DNA of 64,000 nucleotides from Dicaeum eximium (Eukaryota; Chordata; Aves; Passeriformes; Dicaeidae), in NCBI GenBank assembly GCA_013396995.1, contig VWZP01001424.1, forward strand, positions 904,726 to 968,725, written 5' to 3'. Every line of letters starts with the position of its first letter. Within the stretch, counting starts at the first letter, position 1. The translations under genes were made by a program, and so were the position numbers. This document shows, piece after piece, positions 1 to 13,800 of the stretch. Under the pieces are notes generated by a model. It ran no database searches. It was not told the DNA's origin and was given only the letters and a program-made list of their open reading frames with translations.

Positions 1-79
1 CTTTGGTTGTTTTTATTTTTTTCCCAAATAGTAACTGTTGCACAAGATCTTTCCATTCCCAGAAACACTGGCAGTCCTA

Positions 80-510
80 TCCAGGGCTAATCAGAAGTGG
101 GAAGCAGAAGAAAGGCTGAGAAAGTTGAGGGTATTTAATCTGGAGAAGGGTCCAGGGACGCCTCATTGATTTCTTTCAATACTGGAAGAGAATTTCCGAG
201 AAAAACTGAGAAAGGATTTTTTTACTAAGGTCAATATTGACAGGACAAGGGAATTTAAACTAAAAGAAGTTAGATTTTGATAGGTTACATTGAAGAGTTC
301 TTTTACAGGAAGAGTGTGGTGAGAGAGTGGAACAGAATGCCTGGAGAAGCTGTGGATGCCCCATCACTGGAGCTGTTCAAGGTAAGATGGGATGGGGCTT
401 TGAGCAACCTGATTGAGTAGAACATGTCATTGCCCAAGGCAGAGAGGGTTGGACTAGATGATCTTTAAAGGTCCCTTCCTACACAAGCCATGATTCTATG
501 ATTCTACGAT
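80..510 (+). mobile_element. CR1 LINE fragment, 3' end
   Basis: This is a truncated copy of the avian CR1 non-LTR retrotransposon in + orientation, covering the end of ORF2 and the 3'UTR. Recognisable CR1 phrases occur in the expected order: a stretch like 'aggctgagaaagttgaggg', then 'ctggagaagctgtggatgcc', 'ttgagcaacctgatt' and 'ggttggactagatgatcttt'. It ends in the short direct repeats typical of CR1, 'attctatgattctacgat', at 493-510. No long reading frame survives, so it is a dead copy. The 5' boundary near 80 is approximate. No target-site duplication can be identified with confidence. Confidence 0.9.
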
Positions 511-705
511 ATGACTGATCAAGCTTGTGTGTTTATAACAGTGCTATTCTGTAAAAGTGGAGACAAGGAAGACTGACAAACATGCAAAAATGTTTTAAGA
601 AAAGATGAATTAAAGATGTTAACTGAATTTGAACTGGAAAACAGGAATAGAAAACCAAACAAAGAAGAGATGTATTTCTGTTTTGTGTTACATTTAAAGC
701 ATCAA
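511..705. other. Spacer between two CR1 copies
   Basis: AT-rich sequence separating two CR1 fragments of the same orientation. It may be unique sequence or a decayed part of one of the elements. No gene is seen. Confidence 0.4.
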
Positions 706-1145
706 AGATAGTGACAAACTGGAGATAGTACAGTGAAGAGCCACTAAAGAGCATAGGGGTGGCTGAACAGCTTGAGGAAGAGATATTTAAAGGGTGATTT
801 AATAGTAGTCTTGTACTGCTTAGAGAGTACAGAAAAGAGTGTTGGGACTGCACAGTGAAAGAACAAGGGACAGAGACCAAAAGGTATACAAAGGTAAATT
901 CTTATAAAATAAAAGGGTGGGGGCAACAAAGCAAAACACAATATGAAAGGTTGAGCAGTGGAATGGTTTGTCTGTAGATACTGTGGAATTTTCATCTTTG
1001 GAAGTGTTCAGCGTACAGCTAGATAAGACTTTGAATAATCTGATCTAATCTTAAGGTTAGCTGGGTTTTGAGCAGGAGGTTCAAAGAGAGGACTGTTTTC
1101 AGTAGATCCCTTCAGAAAGGTTTCTTTTCTGTGATTTTATAATTC
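706..1145 (+). mobile_element. Older, decayed CR1 LINE fragment
   Basis: A second CR1-like copy in the same orientation as its neighbour but more diverged. 'agccactaaagagcatagggg' near 740 resembles the end of the CR1 coding region. 'agtggaatggtttgtctgt' and 'gaataatctgatctaatctt' follow in the CR1 3'UTR order. The end 'tctgtgattttataattc' looks like a degraded copy of the CR1 terminal octamer repeats. The higher divergence suggests an older insertion or a different CR1 subfamily. Both boundaries are approximate. Confidence 0.7.
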
Positions 1146-3892
1146 AATATTTTTTCTGTAGGTGTAACTTAAATTATAGATAAGGGCAGCAAAAAATATC
1201 AGTGGGGGAAAAAATTCTGTGGGCAGCAGAAGTAAGGTCAATAATAATAAATTTCTTACTACTTGTTCAGAGGAAATGAAGTAGTAATGTTAGTAGAGAT
1301 ACTAGGTAAGAAGGAATAAAAAAAGGCATTAAAATTATGGTTATCTTGATTAAAAAAAATATATTTTTATTTAACTGGATGAATAGTAAACACTCTGAAA
1401 GATTAAAAAAAAAAAAAAAAAGAAAAAAAACCATGCAAACAAAACCAAAGTCAACAGACCACTGACCAAAAGGCCATTAAAAGAATGTATCAATGGAAAA
1501 TATTGATAACAATGCCTGATATAGGATTTGGGAAACATGTTGTCTATTGAAAAGCAGCTGTAATTCAGTCTATGTAATTGGCCCAGAGTAAGAACTGACT
1601 TGATCATGGTCCAAAGTAAGTTCATAAAGAATGGATAATTTAGTCTTTCTGTAATACAAGAATAAAAGTTGTCATAAGAAAGGGATTCACTATTTCCTGA
1701 TCTATTTTGCAAAAGAATCAGGAGATGGGGCTGCTACTGCTTAATTTGAAGACAAATGTTGTCCTCAAATTATGCTTTACTTTGTCCATACATGTGATGT
1801 AAATTTGACATTGACAATACAAAATAGTTTCTATTTTGTGATAGTGGTGCATATCTGAGTGAAAAAAAAAACAACAGAAAACTGCTGCTAGAGATGGAAG
1901 TTTGAGATGGAAATCGGATGGATAAATGGATATTCAACCTATACAGTGAAAGTTTAAAGTAGGGGATCCTTGGATTCCCCTTTTAAAGTTCCCCTTCGTT
2001 CTGCTTCCTGAAATTTGCTGTATCTCCATCTATTACTTGAACACGGACAAAATGTTCATAAAATACAAGAAATGAAAGAATTATTGTGAAGCTTTGCAGC
2101 ATACCCATAAAAGAGTGAAGACTGAGAGCCTTATCCTTAAATATACTAAGGATATAATGAAATCTAATATTTACAATGGGAAGAGTGACTGTGTAGAATT
2201 ATGTGGGAAGTGAGTACATTTTGTAGCGTAACATGACATTTGTCTCAATCAGCCCATCATATTGAGTTAAATTATGTATGATAGAAGAAGTGCTTCAGAA
2301 ATTCAGAGGGGACTTTAGCATTTACTTCAACCAGAGGAAGCTTGTATTCATTTACAAAAATGAGTGAAAAAAACCCTAGTTATTTTAATAATAATAACTT
2401 TTAAATATATTTAAATGACTGATCAAAATCAGGAGAAGTCTTTAATAACACTCCTAAGGATCGTTGCAGACGACTTATAAGAAAGAGCGAATCATAGTCC
2501 AGAGGAATAGAAAAAAGTCCTCTGTAAATGTGTATACATTCTGTCACAATGTTGCTGAAACATTCAGCATTTTCAAAGAAACACTTTGAACAGAAGTAAA
2601 AATGTCAAAAACAACACACTTGAGGAACAATCCTTTTACTTTTAAAAGTTTGTGCCAAAATTCTAGGGAGCAGAGAGCAAAAAAAAATTCACATGGAAAA
2701 TCTTTTTTTTTTAAATTGTTACTGAAATCAACAAATGTTTGCAAGATATTTCAGTGTTTCGAGCTTTGTTTCTAGGAGACAGTGTAGTAGTTTCACTAAA
2801 ATAGCATAAATCGAAAGTAATGTTATTTTTAGAGTAATGACTCTTCACTGTCTTTTCAAGTGTAAAATTGGTTTTATAATTGATAATTTGTATTGAACTA
2901 TAAATTGATAATTTAATTTGATGTCTTAGTTACAGTGATGACTTCACAGAAACAACAGAAATGCAAAAAATACTGCATTTTCCACACAAAAAATATAGTT
3001 AGAATACACCCAAGAGAGCTACTATTCTAAAATGTTTAAAGTGGTCATGTACAACAATTTAGAAAGGAGAAATGGCAAAAAATACTTTTTCTATCATCTG
3101 AGTGATATAGTATGACTCAAGCAGGCAAGAAGACTGTGTAAAGAAGATAAAAATGTATAAGTGGTACCCATTTTAAGTGTCTTTAGGGTAATAATTAATT
3201 CATTAAAAGATGTGCTACCATTATTAAAGAATGATGAACTGAAAGTAATTTTGACATTTTCTTGTCCTAAGTTAGAAGTAGCAGACATCTATCTTATGAA
3301 ATGACTTTAAATAAAATAAATGTATTGGTATGAAAAATGAATGGAAACAAACCAAAAGTATAATTTATGAATGAAGGAGATTTTTCTGTATATTCTACAT
3401 TTTGTATCTGGAAAAATGTGAAGAATTATTGTGTTCCTCTATAGTCATGAGTCTTAGTTGATTGTTTGCTTGCAGAACAGTTACAGCAAATGTCCTAAGT
3501 CAATAAAAGTTGGGGGGTCATGTAAAAAGCTATAAAAAAACTAAAATCACTAAAAAGACTCTACTAATCTAGGTAAAAACATATGTAAACATTTTAATTT
3601 GTATGCCGTTTCAGAAGAAAAATATTTTGTTACCTACATAGTGGGTGGGATTTCCTAAAATAACATTTTAGAAGAGATTAATGGTATGCAGTGCACAAGC
3701 TACATAGTGCAGTATATCCAGACCTGTGGGCAGCCAATGATTTTGTTAAGTTAATAATTTAGTAACTGATATTAATCTTTGCACTAACAGAAAAACAATA
3801 AATTCATATTCTCAGGTGGTTGGATCCGCACCTAAATCCTGAGAAGTGAAAGAAGCAGAATATCACCAGATTTCCTTTATTCTTTTCAAATT
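1146..3892. other. AT-rich intergenic DNA, no gene seen
   Basis: Low-GC sequence with an A-rich run at about 1405-1428. Open frames here are short and sit on poly-A or poly-T runs or have no recognisable domain. I see no RNA gene or intact mobile element. Confidence 0.6.
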
Positions 3893-4196
3893 TCAATGAA
3901 GAAAAAGGAAGGAAGGAAGGAAGGAAGGAAGGAAGGAAGGAAGGAAGGAAGGAAGGAAGGAAGGAAGCGAGAGAGAAAGAGAGAGAGAGAAAGAAAGAGA
4001 GAGAAAGAAAGAGAGAGAAATAAAGAGAAGAAAAATTCATTTGATGAAATCTGGAAGATTTAAAANGAAGGAAGGAAGGAAGGAAGGAAGGAGAGAAAGG
4101 AAGAAAGAAAGCGAGAGAGAAAGAAAGAGAGATAGAAAGAAAGAGAGAGAAAGAAAGAGAAGAAAAATTCATTGATGAAATCTGGAAGATTTAAAA
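3893..4196 (+). repeat. GGAA/GAAA microsatellite with duplicated flank and 1-base gap
   Basis: A (GGAA)n tract at about 3906-3966 is followed by mixed GAGA/GAAA repeats and a non-repetitive tail at about 4024-4065. A single N sits at 4066. The pattern then repeats: a shorter GGAA tract, GAAA/GAGA repeats, and the same tail at about 4157-4196. The two tails are about 133 bases apart and differ by one T ('attcatttgatg' versus 'attcattgatg'). This could be a true tandem duplication. It fits better with two contig ends that overlap but were placed side by side with a one-base gap. Confidence 0.9.
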
Positions 4197-7100
4197 GCAG
4201 TTCATTTCAAATGTAAAAATATCAGCAAAAAAGCAAAATTCAGAAGAAAAATTATAGCAAAATGCAATGATTTTGAGATTTTCAGTTAGCTGAGGCCATC
4301 ACTATGATGAAGGTTTGACACTTAAGAAGGTTTGACAACATATGGGTACTTGACATACTTTGAAACTTGAAGAAACATTCATACACATTTTTTGTGGTGT
4401 CAGGCTTTTTGTATAATGGCTTATGACTAATCAATGTGAAAAAGCCATGCGGATGGTTATGTACACATAGCCTGAGAAACAGTTTTCTGTCATTATATTT
4501 CTTTAATGGATCTATTTACAAAAAAATTTTGTTTATTAACGACCTATTTATTGTATGAAAGGGAATCTATCTTTAAGACACTCTCCAGTTTAAGTTAGGA
4601 GTTACTGTGTAATGTGGATGCTCATTTAATGCCATGCTGATTTTCTAAAAACATCCACTAAAATTCACTTCTCTTGAATTCCTTTACTTTGAACATGGTG
4701 ATCAGCTCTCAGAAAGGGAAAAGTCATGTCCTGCTGTGAATAGCAATTGTGGTCTATTGCACCTTTGTGACTACCCATCACAAAGCTTTCTGTTTATCTA
4801 GAAAGCACCCAGTGAGGGTAGACAGCCAAGCAGTATACCTACATTTAAAAACACTTAAATAGTATGGGGGTTTTAGGAAGAGGCTTCTGTACTCAAATGA
4901 TAGAAGAGAAAGGGAAAGAGATGGGAAGGTGATATCTGTGATGACACGATTCTGCAATAGTTCTGCTCATCTGTATTTGTGGCATGCTTTGTGATTTCAC
5001 AGTGTTGCCAGTTTGGGATTGATTTGCAAACTAGAAAAAAAAAATTATTTTTGGTCTTCTGGGGAGAAAATACAATGGGGGAATTGAGAAATGCCTTGAT
5101 ATTCACAGAACAAACAGGAATAAATTTTCATAGTCAATAGAATTGCTAATAGAATTACAATATAGCATACATACATCCCGATTTCATTCAGTGAGAAATA
5201 CTGATTAAAATTCTTTTTTCCTGTGACCTAATGCCAAGAACTGACAAAGAAATAGAAAAAACTGCAAACAAAGTGCAACCTAGCACTCAAGGGAAAGGTT
5301 TGATGAGAAAGAACAGCATTACTACCATAGCAACAATCTGTCGTGTACACAGTTTCTGAGGTTTAAATGCAGCTTTATCAATTTAGTGGGTGAGGGAGGT
5401 GCCCAGCTGTAGTATTTTTATGTCTAAATCTTAAACTTTGGCTTCCAGCATTGGAGATATTTTTTTCTTGGTATTAAATCTGTTCCACTGAAAGGATGTT
5501 AAATTGGTTCACTGCAATAAATAAAACAGGTCTAACAAAACAGGTGGATTTAGGTAATGAAAAATTATTATGTAATAGAGACTAATTATTGCTGAAAAGA
5601 AAAAAAATATTGTGTTGCCATAATAGTAATTAAAGGAAGTGAACATCTAGGGTATGAAAGATTAACTGAAGAGATTAAAATGGAATCTAATCTCATAAGA
5701 GGTGAACAGAAGGGCAGAAACAATGACAAACCACAAGGTGGGAAATGCTTATGGGTCACTGCACCTGCGCCATGTGAATGCATACATGAAGCTTTGATAT
5801 TTCTGTCTATTAAGCTCCATGAAAAATGTGTGCACATGTCATTCATACACATGCTGTACAACTTCCAGAACACTGAGCCTGAAATAGAGGATATGCTATA
5901 ATTGTAAAAGATTTTGGAGAACTACAAGTCAGTTCTGCAGGTCATCTAATACATCAAAAGGCTATCAGAGTTACTACACCAAAGCAATCCAAATCTGCTT
6001 GGAATTTATAGTATACTGAATGCATCCCCAATGCACTGACACATTGAAGTCACTAAATCTGTGCTGTGCTTTTCTTATAACTGGAAGTTTCAGTAAAATT
6101 AGTTCAGCTTCAAGACACAAAATTAAAAATCACTTTTCACAACATTATCTATAATCTTCCCCTAACCTGTTGATCTCTGAGCATTGAATAGAAAATTAAT
6201 GCTTTGGCCATGAATGACACTAGTAAAGAAGGCATGGAAAATTCCATGTGTGACAAGACTGAGCCTACACATTGGGATAAATAGTTGCCCAAAATAATTC
6301 TTAGTCCTATCTTGTAAATGAGATGAAGTGTATAAAATATGTGCCTCAGTGTGTGTGTGTGTGTGTGTGCATGCACTAGCATCTGTATGCATAAATTAAC
6401 AGACACACAGGAATGCTTAGTGGGAATATTTTGTGATAAAATTGCAAGGCAACATTCTAAATTGAAGTGACAACAGATTTTTTTTAGCAGAGAGCAAATC
6501 ACAATCACAGATGGAACCTGTACCATTTTTTTAAAGCATTACATTTGAGCTAAAAGACAGCTTTGAGTTGTTGTAAGATACAAGCCAATTTGCCTTGCAA
6601 GGCCAAGTAAGTATTTTTAATCATGAAATCTGCTAAGGGAAGGAAATAGTTTCCTCTACTTCTTCTCTTTATATATATTATAAATAAAAGTGAGGGAAAT
6701 AGGCCTTGATTTGGATCCTCTTTCTGCTATTGAAATAGTTTTTATAAAGATGAAATATTTTCATGGCAAAAATCATCTCAATACTTTTTTAAAAGTTCAT
6801 TTTTTCAGAATAACAATTCAATCCATTGTGTACAATGAACACTTAGATTTGGTCTACTGAATACTCTTACAAAACCATGAACCTTGTGGTGGTTCATACA
6901 CAGAAATAGGTCTATGTAGATTCATTGGTGTACAGAGCACAGCTATATGGCTCCAAATCCTATTATATTAGGCTATGTAGGAACTTAGGAATTCATTGCT
7001 CTTTTATTTTCCCAGCTTGTGCTTTAGACAAATATCTAAAGTTTTTTCTAATGATTATACTCTTACTATTAGCTTTTTATCCTTGTAGCATAACTCTGCT

Positions 7101-10100
7101 TGGATAGAGATAAATTCATTTAAGTCAGTTTGTATAATCATCCTCAAGAAATACATGCTTCTCTGAGCAATCCAATAATGTTTGTAAGCTAACTGGAATT
7201 ATAAGTAGGATTTAATTTAAATATACTTTTTTTTTTTTTTAATGCAGGACAAGGTAAAACCAGTGCAAAATTAAACAATAATACTAATCATCATCATCAT
7301 CTAAAGTAATATAAAAAGAAAATAGCATAATGGTGTAGAAGTGCTATATCAATCCTGGTTTTATCTCACTGGCTTTATTTTCTGACTCAGTGGGCTTAAT
7401 TGTGTCAAGTCAGAGTGCTACAGCTCGTCTTATGGGATATCTGACAAATTCACACTTGCTACTGCAGATGAGTTCTTATATAATAGGATTAATATTTCCA
7501 TATTTTATTTATTTTATGTCCTATTCTGTTGTATTTTCTCTTGTATGACTATTATATGGTATGCACAGCTATCTGTCTATCTACCATATTATTTATCTAT
7601 TTCTTTATAATGTTGAATTTTACGTTTTTCTAGACTTTTTCTCAAATATCCATTCTGAAACTTATGGAGCATTTTTAGTGGGTTTCTCTGACATCCCACC
7701 CTGCTAGGATATTTTTGGACATAAACCCCAATTGTCTGGTGTATTTATCTGTCATCTGTATGACCAAAGAACACATCTCATTTAGGCCCCATTTACTTTT
7801 TGTGACAGCTGGAAAAAAAGAACTGCAGAGACACCTTAAATTACAATTATCAGGCAAAATGTGTATGAAGAGAAAAAAAAATTGGAATAATATATATAGA
7901 GGTGTAGAATTCCAACAGATTACAAAAATCTTAGAACATCACCCCTGTATTTATTTAGGAGGTGTTTTGCAATTTCCACTGACTGTCAATTTCCTTTTCA
8001 GACTGGCTGTTCATTAGCACTTCACACAGTATTAGTTAATCTTCCTGTCCAGCTGTTCCAAAAGATAGATATTGTTTCTGTTGAAAACCTGTTGAAAAAA
8101 TGTTGTTCCCATGAAGTGAGATTCTAATTCTCCGTAATAAAATATTTCACTAAGAACAGGTATTGATGGTTAGAATACTCATCCATGGGGTTTATGTAAA
8201 GAGGGAAAGAAATAGGAAAGTATATCAGGCCTTCATTATAAAGTGAAGTGATTTCTAAAAATTTGAACGATTTCCATCTTTGGATTTTTGGTTTAATAAA
8301 ACATATGATAGAGAAGCTAATTAGGGTCAGTAGGGTTAATCTTCATGCAACCTGTGACAGTGATGCATGACAGAAATACTCCTAGATAGAAAGGCAAAGG
8401 AAGGAAAAAAAAATCCAAAAAGAGTAAAAGTGACAAAACACAACAAGCTGCAGAGCTTCATAAATTACTCCTATGATAAAGGGGTAGGAAATGAAATGTG
8501 TTTTTCTGCTTCTATTCAAACAGTAGAAAGTGAAATATGACTTCTGGAAACTCATTTCAGACTGCTAAAATATTTTAACTTTTACCAGCCACTCTGCCTA
8601 GTGTAGTATGGACAGTTACTTACTATGGTATGATCTCTTTCACTCCCTCCAATAACTATATATTCTTCCTATACACCCCTCTGTTATGATCCCCAGAAAG
8701 AAGAAAAATGAAAACAGAATGGGGCAGAACATCATTTTTTTCCCCCACTATCTCAAGAGATTTTATCTTTTTGCAGAAACTACCAAATTGCTGCAGGAAA
8801 CAGCACAATGTTATCCCTGTTTCCTGCCACAGATGTATTTCCACAGTGAAGAAGGTACTCCACCATATTTTGGACCTCAAATGCCATGCCATTTCCTCCT
8901 GTAGTGGTTCAAAGGAGCAGAAGAAAAAACAAGTGAGTCATAGACATTAAAGTAAGGGATTGGGTATGGGTTTTCAGCTCTTGAGGCTAGAAGAAGTCTA
9001 ATTTCCTTTCAGTGTGAGACCCAAGGGTATATCGTCTTACATTCTCCTTTAATTCAGCTAGAAGAGACCAAAAAAAGGTACAAGAAGGTGGGATCTGTGA
9101 TGTGTACTAACAGCTCTCTGCATCCAGAGAATCAGGGACCAGGACTGCAAGAGAGCATACATGATCCACAGTTAAGATGTCACCAAAAAGTTGAAAAAAC
9201 CAGATAATGTCTCTGAAGATTTAACAAAGACCATGAATTCCTCCACTGTATGAATGATACTGCTATGGAATTTTGCACTAGAAGGAATAACATATCCCAA
9301 AATGCAAATATTGCTTTGAGAAGAAAATTCTACATTTATATTATTTGGTTTGTACAAGTTTGTATATTTGTGAGAGTAATTTCCTATGCTGGATGATTAT
9401 CTTAATTAAAGTGTGCAGAGAAAAAAAAATGGAAGCAAAAGCACCACAGAACGTTTTTAAGAACACAGACATGAAAAACACAAACTTGTTCTAAATGTGA
9501 AGTACCCAGTGTTATGACTCACTTTGTGATTCAGACAACACTTATTATGTAAGACCGTTTATATTATCTTCCAAAACCTTGTTACTTTTTTCATGGCCTT
9601 TTATTCGGTCTACACCTTTCAAAAAGTATATAATTTATTCTGTAAAAGATTCTAGTTGGTTGGACCAATTAAAGATAACACTCTAAGTCTCTCTTTGTCT
9701 GTTTATTTATGTAGGAATTGACTAATTCAAGGTATATGGAGAAATGTTGTATTGACCCTGCAGCTCCTTGCTCCCAAGCAAATCATTTAGTTATTTCTCA
9801 GTGATGCAATCCATTAATTTTATGTGATAAAAATCGGATTCCTGACTGTATAATGATCCAGTTTCACACAGAGGAAATGGTAACAACTTGTCCCAGAATG
9901 CCTTGTAGCCTGATGGTTAAGACCTTTCCTGGACTTCAGGGAGGTTGAATTTTCTCCAGGTTTTGGAGAAAAACAGAACTGAGGTTCCACATTTCTAAGC
10001 ACAGATCCCTAGCAGATCTCTGTTGTGTAACTGATGGATACCAGCAGTGGCTACTTTTGAAAAATGCACACATTCAGTTCAGTGCCTAGTGAAGGACACT

Positions 10101-10812
10101 CTTCAATATCAAACATTTCTTTCAGCTGGCTCTAGGCACTGGTTCATTTAACACACAGACTGCTTGGCTTATGCTTTGGATTAGTCTAGCTTAATGGACT
10201 GTTGGGGGAACCCAGGTGCATTCAGCTTACAAGGCGTCATGCAACTCATGTGCTTAAATATTAAGTCAAGGCTAGTTATCTTTTAAAGCAAAAGAAAAAA
10301 ACAGAGTTTCCAACAAAACCCAATTCCATCCTAAAATTGCATTCCAAAATAACTGAGAAATCCCCCTCTGTAAAAACTGCTTTCCTTTTTTAGCTGTCTA
10401 AAATTACCTGACATGAATTGTTTGGTTTTGGTGGTTTGGAGCTGGTTTTGTTTAAGTACTAGGTATGCACTTTTAAGTACAACTTGTATGTTCCAAAGCT
10501 TGAGTCAAAGTACAATATAACTAATCTCAAACCTTAAAACAAAGTTTCTGATAAAACAATATTGATAAGCAAGAGCCAATATAATTTCTGTTATACAAGA
10601 CACAAAATTCATTTCCAGCTTAAATAAAACAGAGTAATATGGGAGAGATATAATTTAAGTACCTGCTTGTTCATAACCTCAGGCCTAGCAAGAGATGTAA
10701 GACACAAACCTCCAGTCTTTAAATCTTTAGCTTGCAGAGTGCTCAGTACCTGTTTTCTTCTTGATAGTTTTGGCTTTCAAATTTCAATATTACTGGAGTC
10801 TCGTTGACTTTA
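4197..10812. other. Intergenic DNA, no gene supported
   Basis: AT-rich DNA with a (GT)n microsatellite near 6.35 kb and scattered homopolymers. The open frames (for example at 5.6-5.9 kb, 6.15-6.5 kb and 8.66-8.95 kb) are under 130 codons, occur on both strands over the same bases, and show no recognisable protein family. No RNA gene or mobile element was recognised. Confidence 0.55.
6349..6369 (+). repeat. (GT)n microsatellite
   Basis: An uninterrupted GT dinucleotide run of about ten units. It reads as a histidine/threonine-rich frame on the other strand, which explains the spurious open frame there. Confidence 0.95.
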
Positions 10813-10814
10813 AC

Positions 10815-10890
10815 AAAAAAAAAACAAAACAAAACAAAACAAAAAAAAAACCAAAAAAAACAAAAAAAAAAACAAAAACACAACAGCAAA
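10815..10890 (+). repeat. A-rich (AAAAC)n low-complexity tract
   Basis: Runs of A broken by single C residues, about 75 bases long. This could be the decayed A-rich tail of an old retroposed sequence, but no element body is recognisable upstream. Open frames crossing it code only lysine/threonine/glutamine or phenylalanine runs. Confidence 0.9.
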
Positions 10891-13800
10891 ACTGTCTTAT
10901 GGATAAATTCAGGTTTAACCGGCTTCTGTTTCATTATTTTTCTGACTGTCTTTATCAGGGGTGTCTTCTCTTGCTTGTTTACTGTATCAGTCATGTCCTC
11001 ATTTTACATTGTCTCACAACTATTTACAGTATTCATCAACAGCGATCAAATCCCTGATGAAATACGTGTCTCTTTGTTTCAAAATTATTGTTGTTGGTCA
11101 TTGAAAGGGAGGGCTGAGAAAGAGAAAGAATTCAGGATGTGATTTTCTCATTAAAGAAAAATGAAGTCTCAACAGAAATAATTGTTTTACTTTCGAATTA
11201 TTCTTGAACAAAGTGATTTCAATTTTATTACAAAAAGCAAATAGGATGTTTATGCATTAAATAGATATTTATTTACACTGATAAGTCTAAACACTAATCT
11301 CTTTCATGACAGGCTTGAATCTATTTTAAACTTCTTATGATATTTGTTGCTATTCACTGACAGATAGGTAAAGAAATAAAGCAGATAGGTACAGAAAATA
11401 AAACCTGATCTTTTGTGGGATTGTGTGGCTTTTACCCTTAGGCTATTTACATTAAATTACACAACATAGTTTATTTATCTTTTTGTTTAAGAAAACCTTC
11501 AAATTCATGTGTGAATAGACTTGGGAATAGGGAAAAAATATAGACATTTTGGGGTTTATGCTTATAGCTAAAATCAGTTATTGTATACAGGTGTGTGTAT
11601 ACAAATAAATTTTGATTCAGCCTTTTAATTTTTTTAAGGTTTTCTTTTTTCAAATCAATGCATTTGTCGAAGATATTGCTACCATCTTCTCATGAAGAAG
11701 TCATTCTATGGGTATTTCCACAATCTCTCAATGAAGAAAGCACTGTAATAACTTTAGGTGCGTGAATGTTTTTCTACAAAAAATGTCCCATAATTTTCAT
11801 TTGCCTATCATTATTACTTTGAAACATACGTGATTTTTTTTGTGCTATAATGTGGAACCATCACTGGTAAAAGGAATAATATATTGCAGTACTTTTTGTC
11901 TCTTCCATATAAATGAGATTTTTTTTCTCTTTTATTTGATGGTTCTTTCCTTCTTTTCATCTGTCCTGAAGACTGAGACTTTTCTTTTATTCTTAATTCT
12001 ATCTGATGACTTTTTCATTAAAAAGAAAAAAAAAGATCATGTAAAGCATATTTCTGAGCCAGTTAGAGTTTTGCTACTAAACCACAATGGCAGAACACCT
12101 GTTTTAGCAGTAATTGCACTGTTGCTATTGCACATAATGGAAAATTTTCTGTCACTTGTGGGGGCTGAGAGAAAGAAGAAAAACGACAACAACAACAAAA
12201 AACCCTGCAAAAAACAACACAAACCAAAACCAAAACAAACAAACAAGTAAAAAACCCCAACAACAACAAACTAATTAGGAAGCTACTATATATTTACTTG
12301 ATTTTCTGGTCACGATGAGAGAGAAAGGGTCTGAAAAAAATGCATTTAGAGTATAGCATAGTCATTTAAATGATTTTTAATTGTGTTCTGAAATAATCAT
12401 TCTCCTTTCCTTTCATGACTGATCAGTGTATGGAGTAAGGTAAACTCCATGAATTATCTCTAATGATTTTTTTGTGTCCATCATTGTCCTCCTTCTAGTC
12501 TATTTGTGACTATTTAATTTCCTCGTGTCCTTCTGTAGGGACTTGCTTTACATACATTCCTCTAACTTTGCTCCAAATTAAATGTATTTTTGTTGCACAT
12601 GAACAAACATCTGCCTTTTTCTGAATTTAATTTTGGTTCATAGAATTTCAAAGAAAACTTTAGTAAAAAGAGTTTACTTCTGCCTGCAGTAGAGTTTCTC
12701 TCTTTTTATTATTATTGCAGCAATCTTTCTGACTTATCAGGCAAGTAAAATAGAAGAACATATTACCACCATAGCTATCAATGAAGAAAAACAATTAAAG
12801 TCTTAATTAACTCTGTAGTTTTACTAAATACTAGCTAGACTAGGTATGTACTTTACACTTTGTTAAAAACAAACAGATTAAGACTGAACGTAAATTAAGA
12901 AAGAGGAAATTCTCTACTGTTGCTTCATAAGCAAGTCTGGTGTTTCAATATTATGGAGATTTGTGTGACTGAAGAAGCAATTGAAAGGTAATCCAATCTT
13001 GGCATGCTCCTTAAAAGCACATTTTTAAAATTTTTGTAAATTTCAGTTTACCCTGTTTTTTTTTTTCTGCAGAAATAATATGATAAAGGAATCTTGCAAG
13101 TTCTAGATTATCTAAACCATGCCTTAATAACTTTTACTCATTTGGAGCTGACAGCTCCTATTCACCAGTGAAGAGAGCCTAGGTAGCCTTGATAATTCTA
13201 AATCTATACAGTGCAAGAATTCTTTGGGAAAGGAGGAAAGTAAGCAAAGAAAAAATCTAGTCTGTCATAAATTTAGAAGTATAGAAATACCTATTTAAGC
13301 CTGAGTGAGTTATCTTAAGCTCTCTATATAGTCAATAAAAATAGATACCTTCAGAACACAGCTGATCTCATTCTATCTCTCTATGATAAATGAAAAGACT
13401 TGTTCCCAGAAGATGGAAATTTTTTTTTCAATGCAGCTGTTTTACTGCCTGAAGGTCCACTGAATTTTAGAAACATAGAAGAAACAAGTAAACTTTAGAA
13501 AAAGGATGGATATCTGTATTTCACATCCCTTTCCTTTTTGATTGATATCATCTTTACCAAAGGAATGAAGACTTCAGGGATGATAATTCAATTTTAAAAA
13601 TTCCCGCATCCTAAGATGCTTGAGATATTATTGAGCTTCCAAGTTACCCCTTTAGGATTTGTAGAAATGACACAGCGACGAAAGGAGATTCATCCCCTTC
13701 TGAAATGATAACTACAAAAAGGAGGAACAACTTTGACCATACCAAGTGTCATTAGATATCTATGATTAGGCACCTGGTGGGACTCAGCAGGCCTTAACTT

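Noticed and set aside
3804..4172. 122-codon minus-strand frame
   Set aside because: It reads through the GGAA/GAGA microsatellite and across an N, with no real protein composition.
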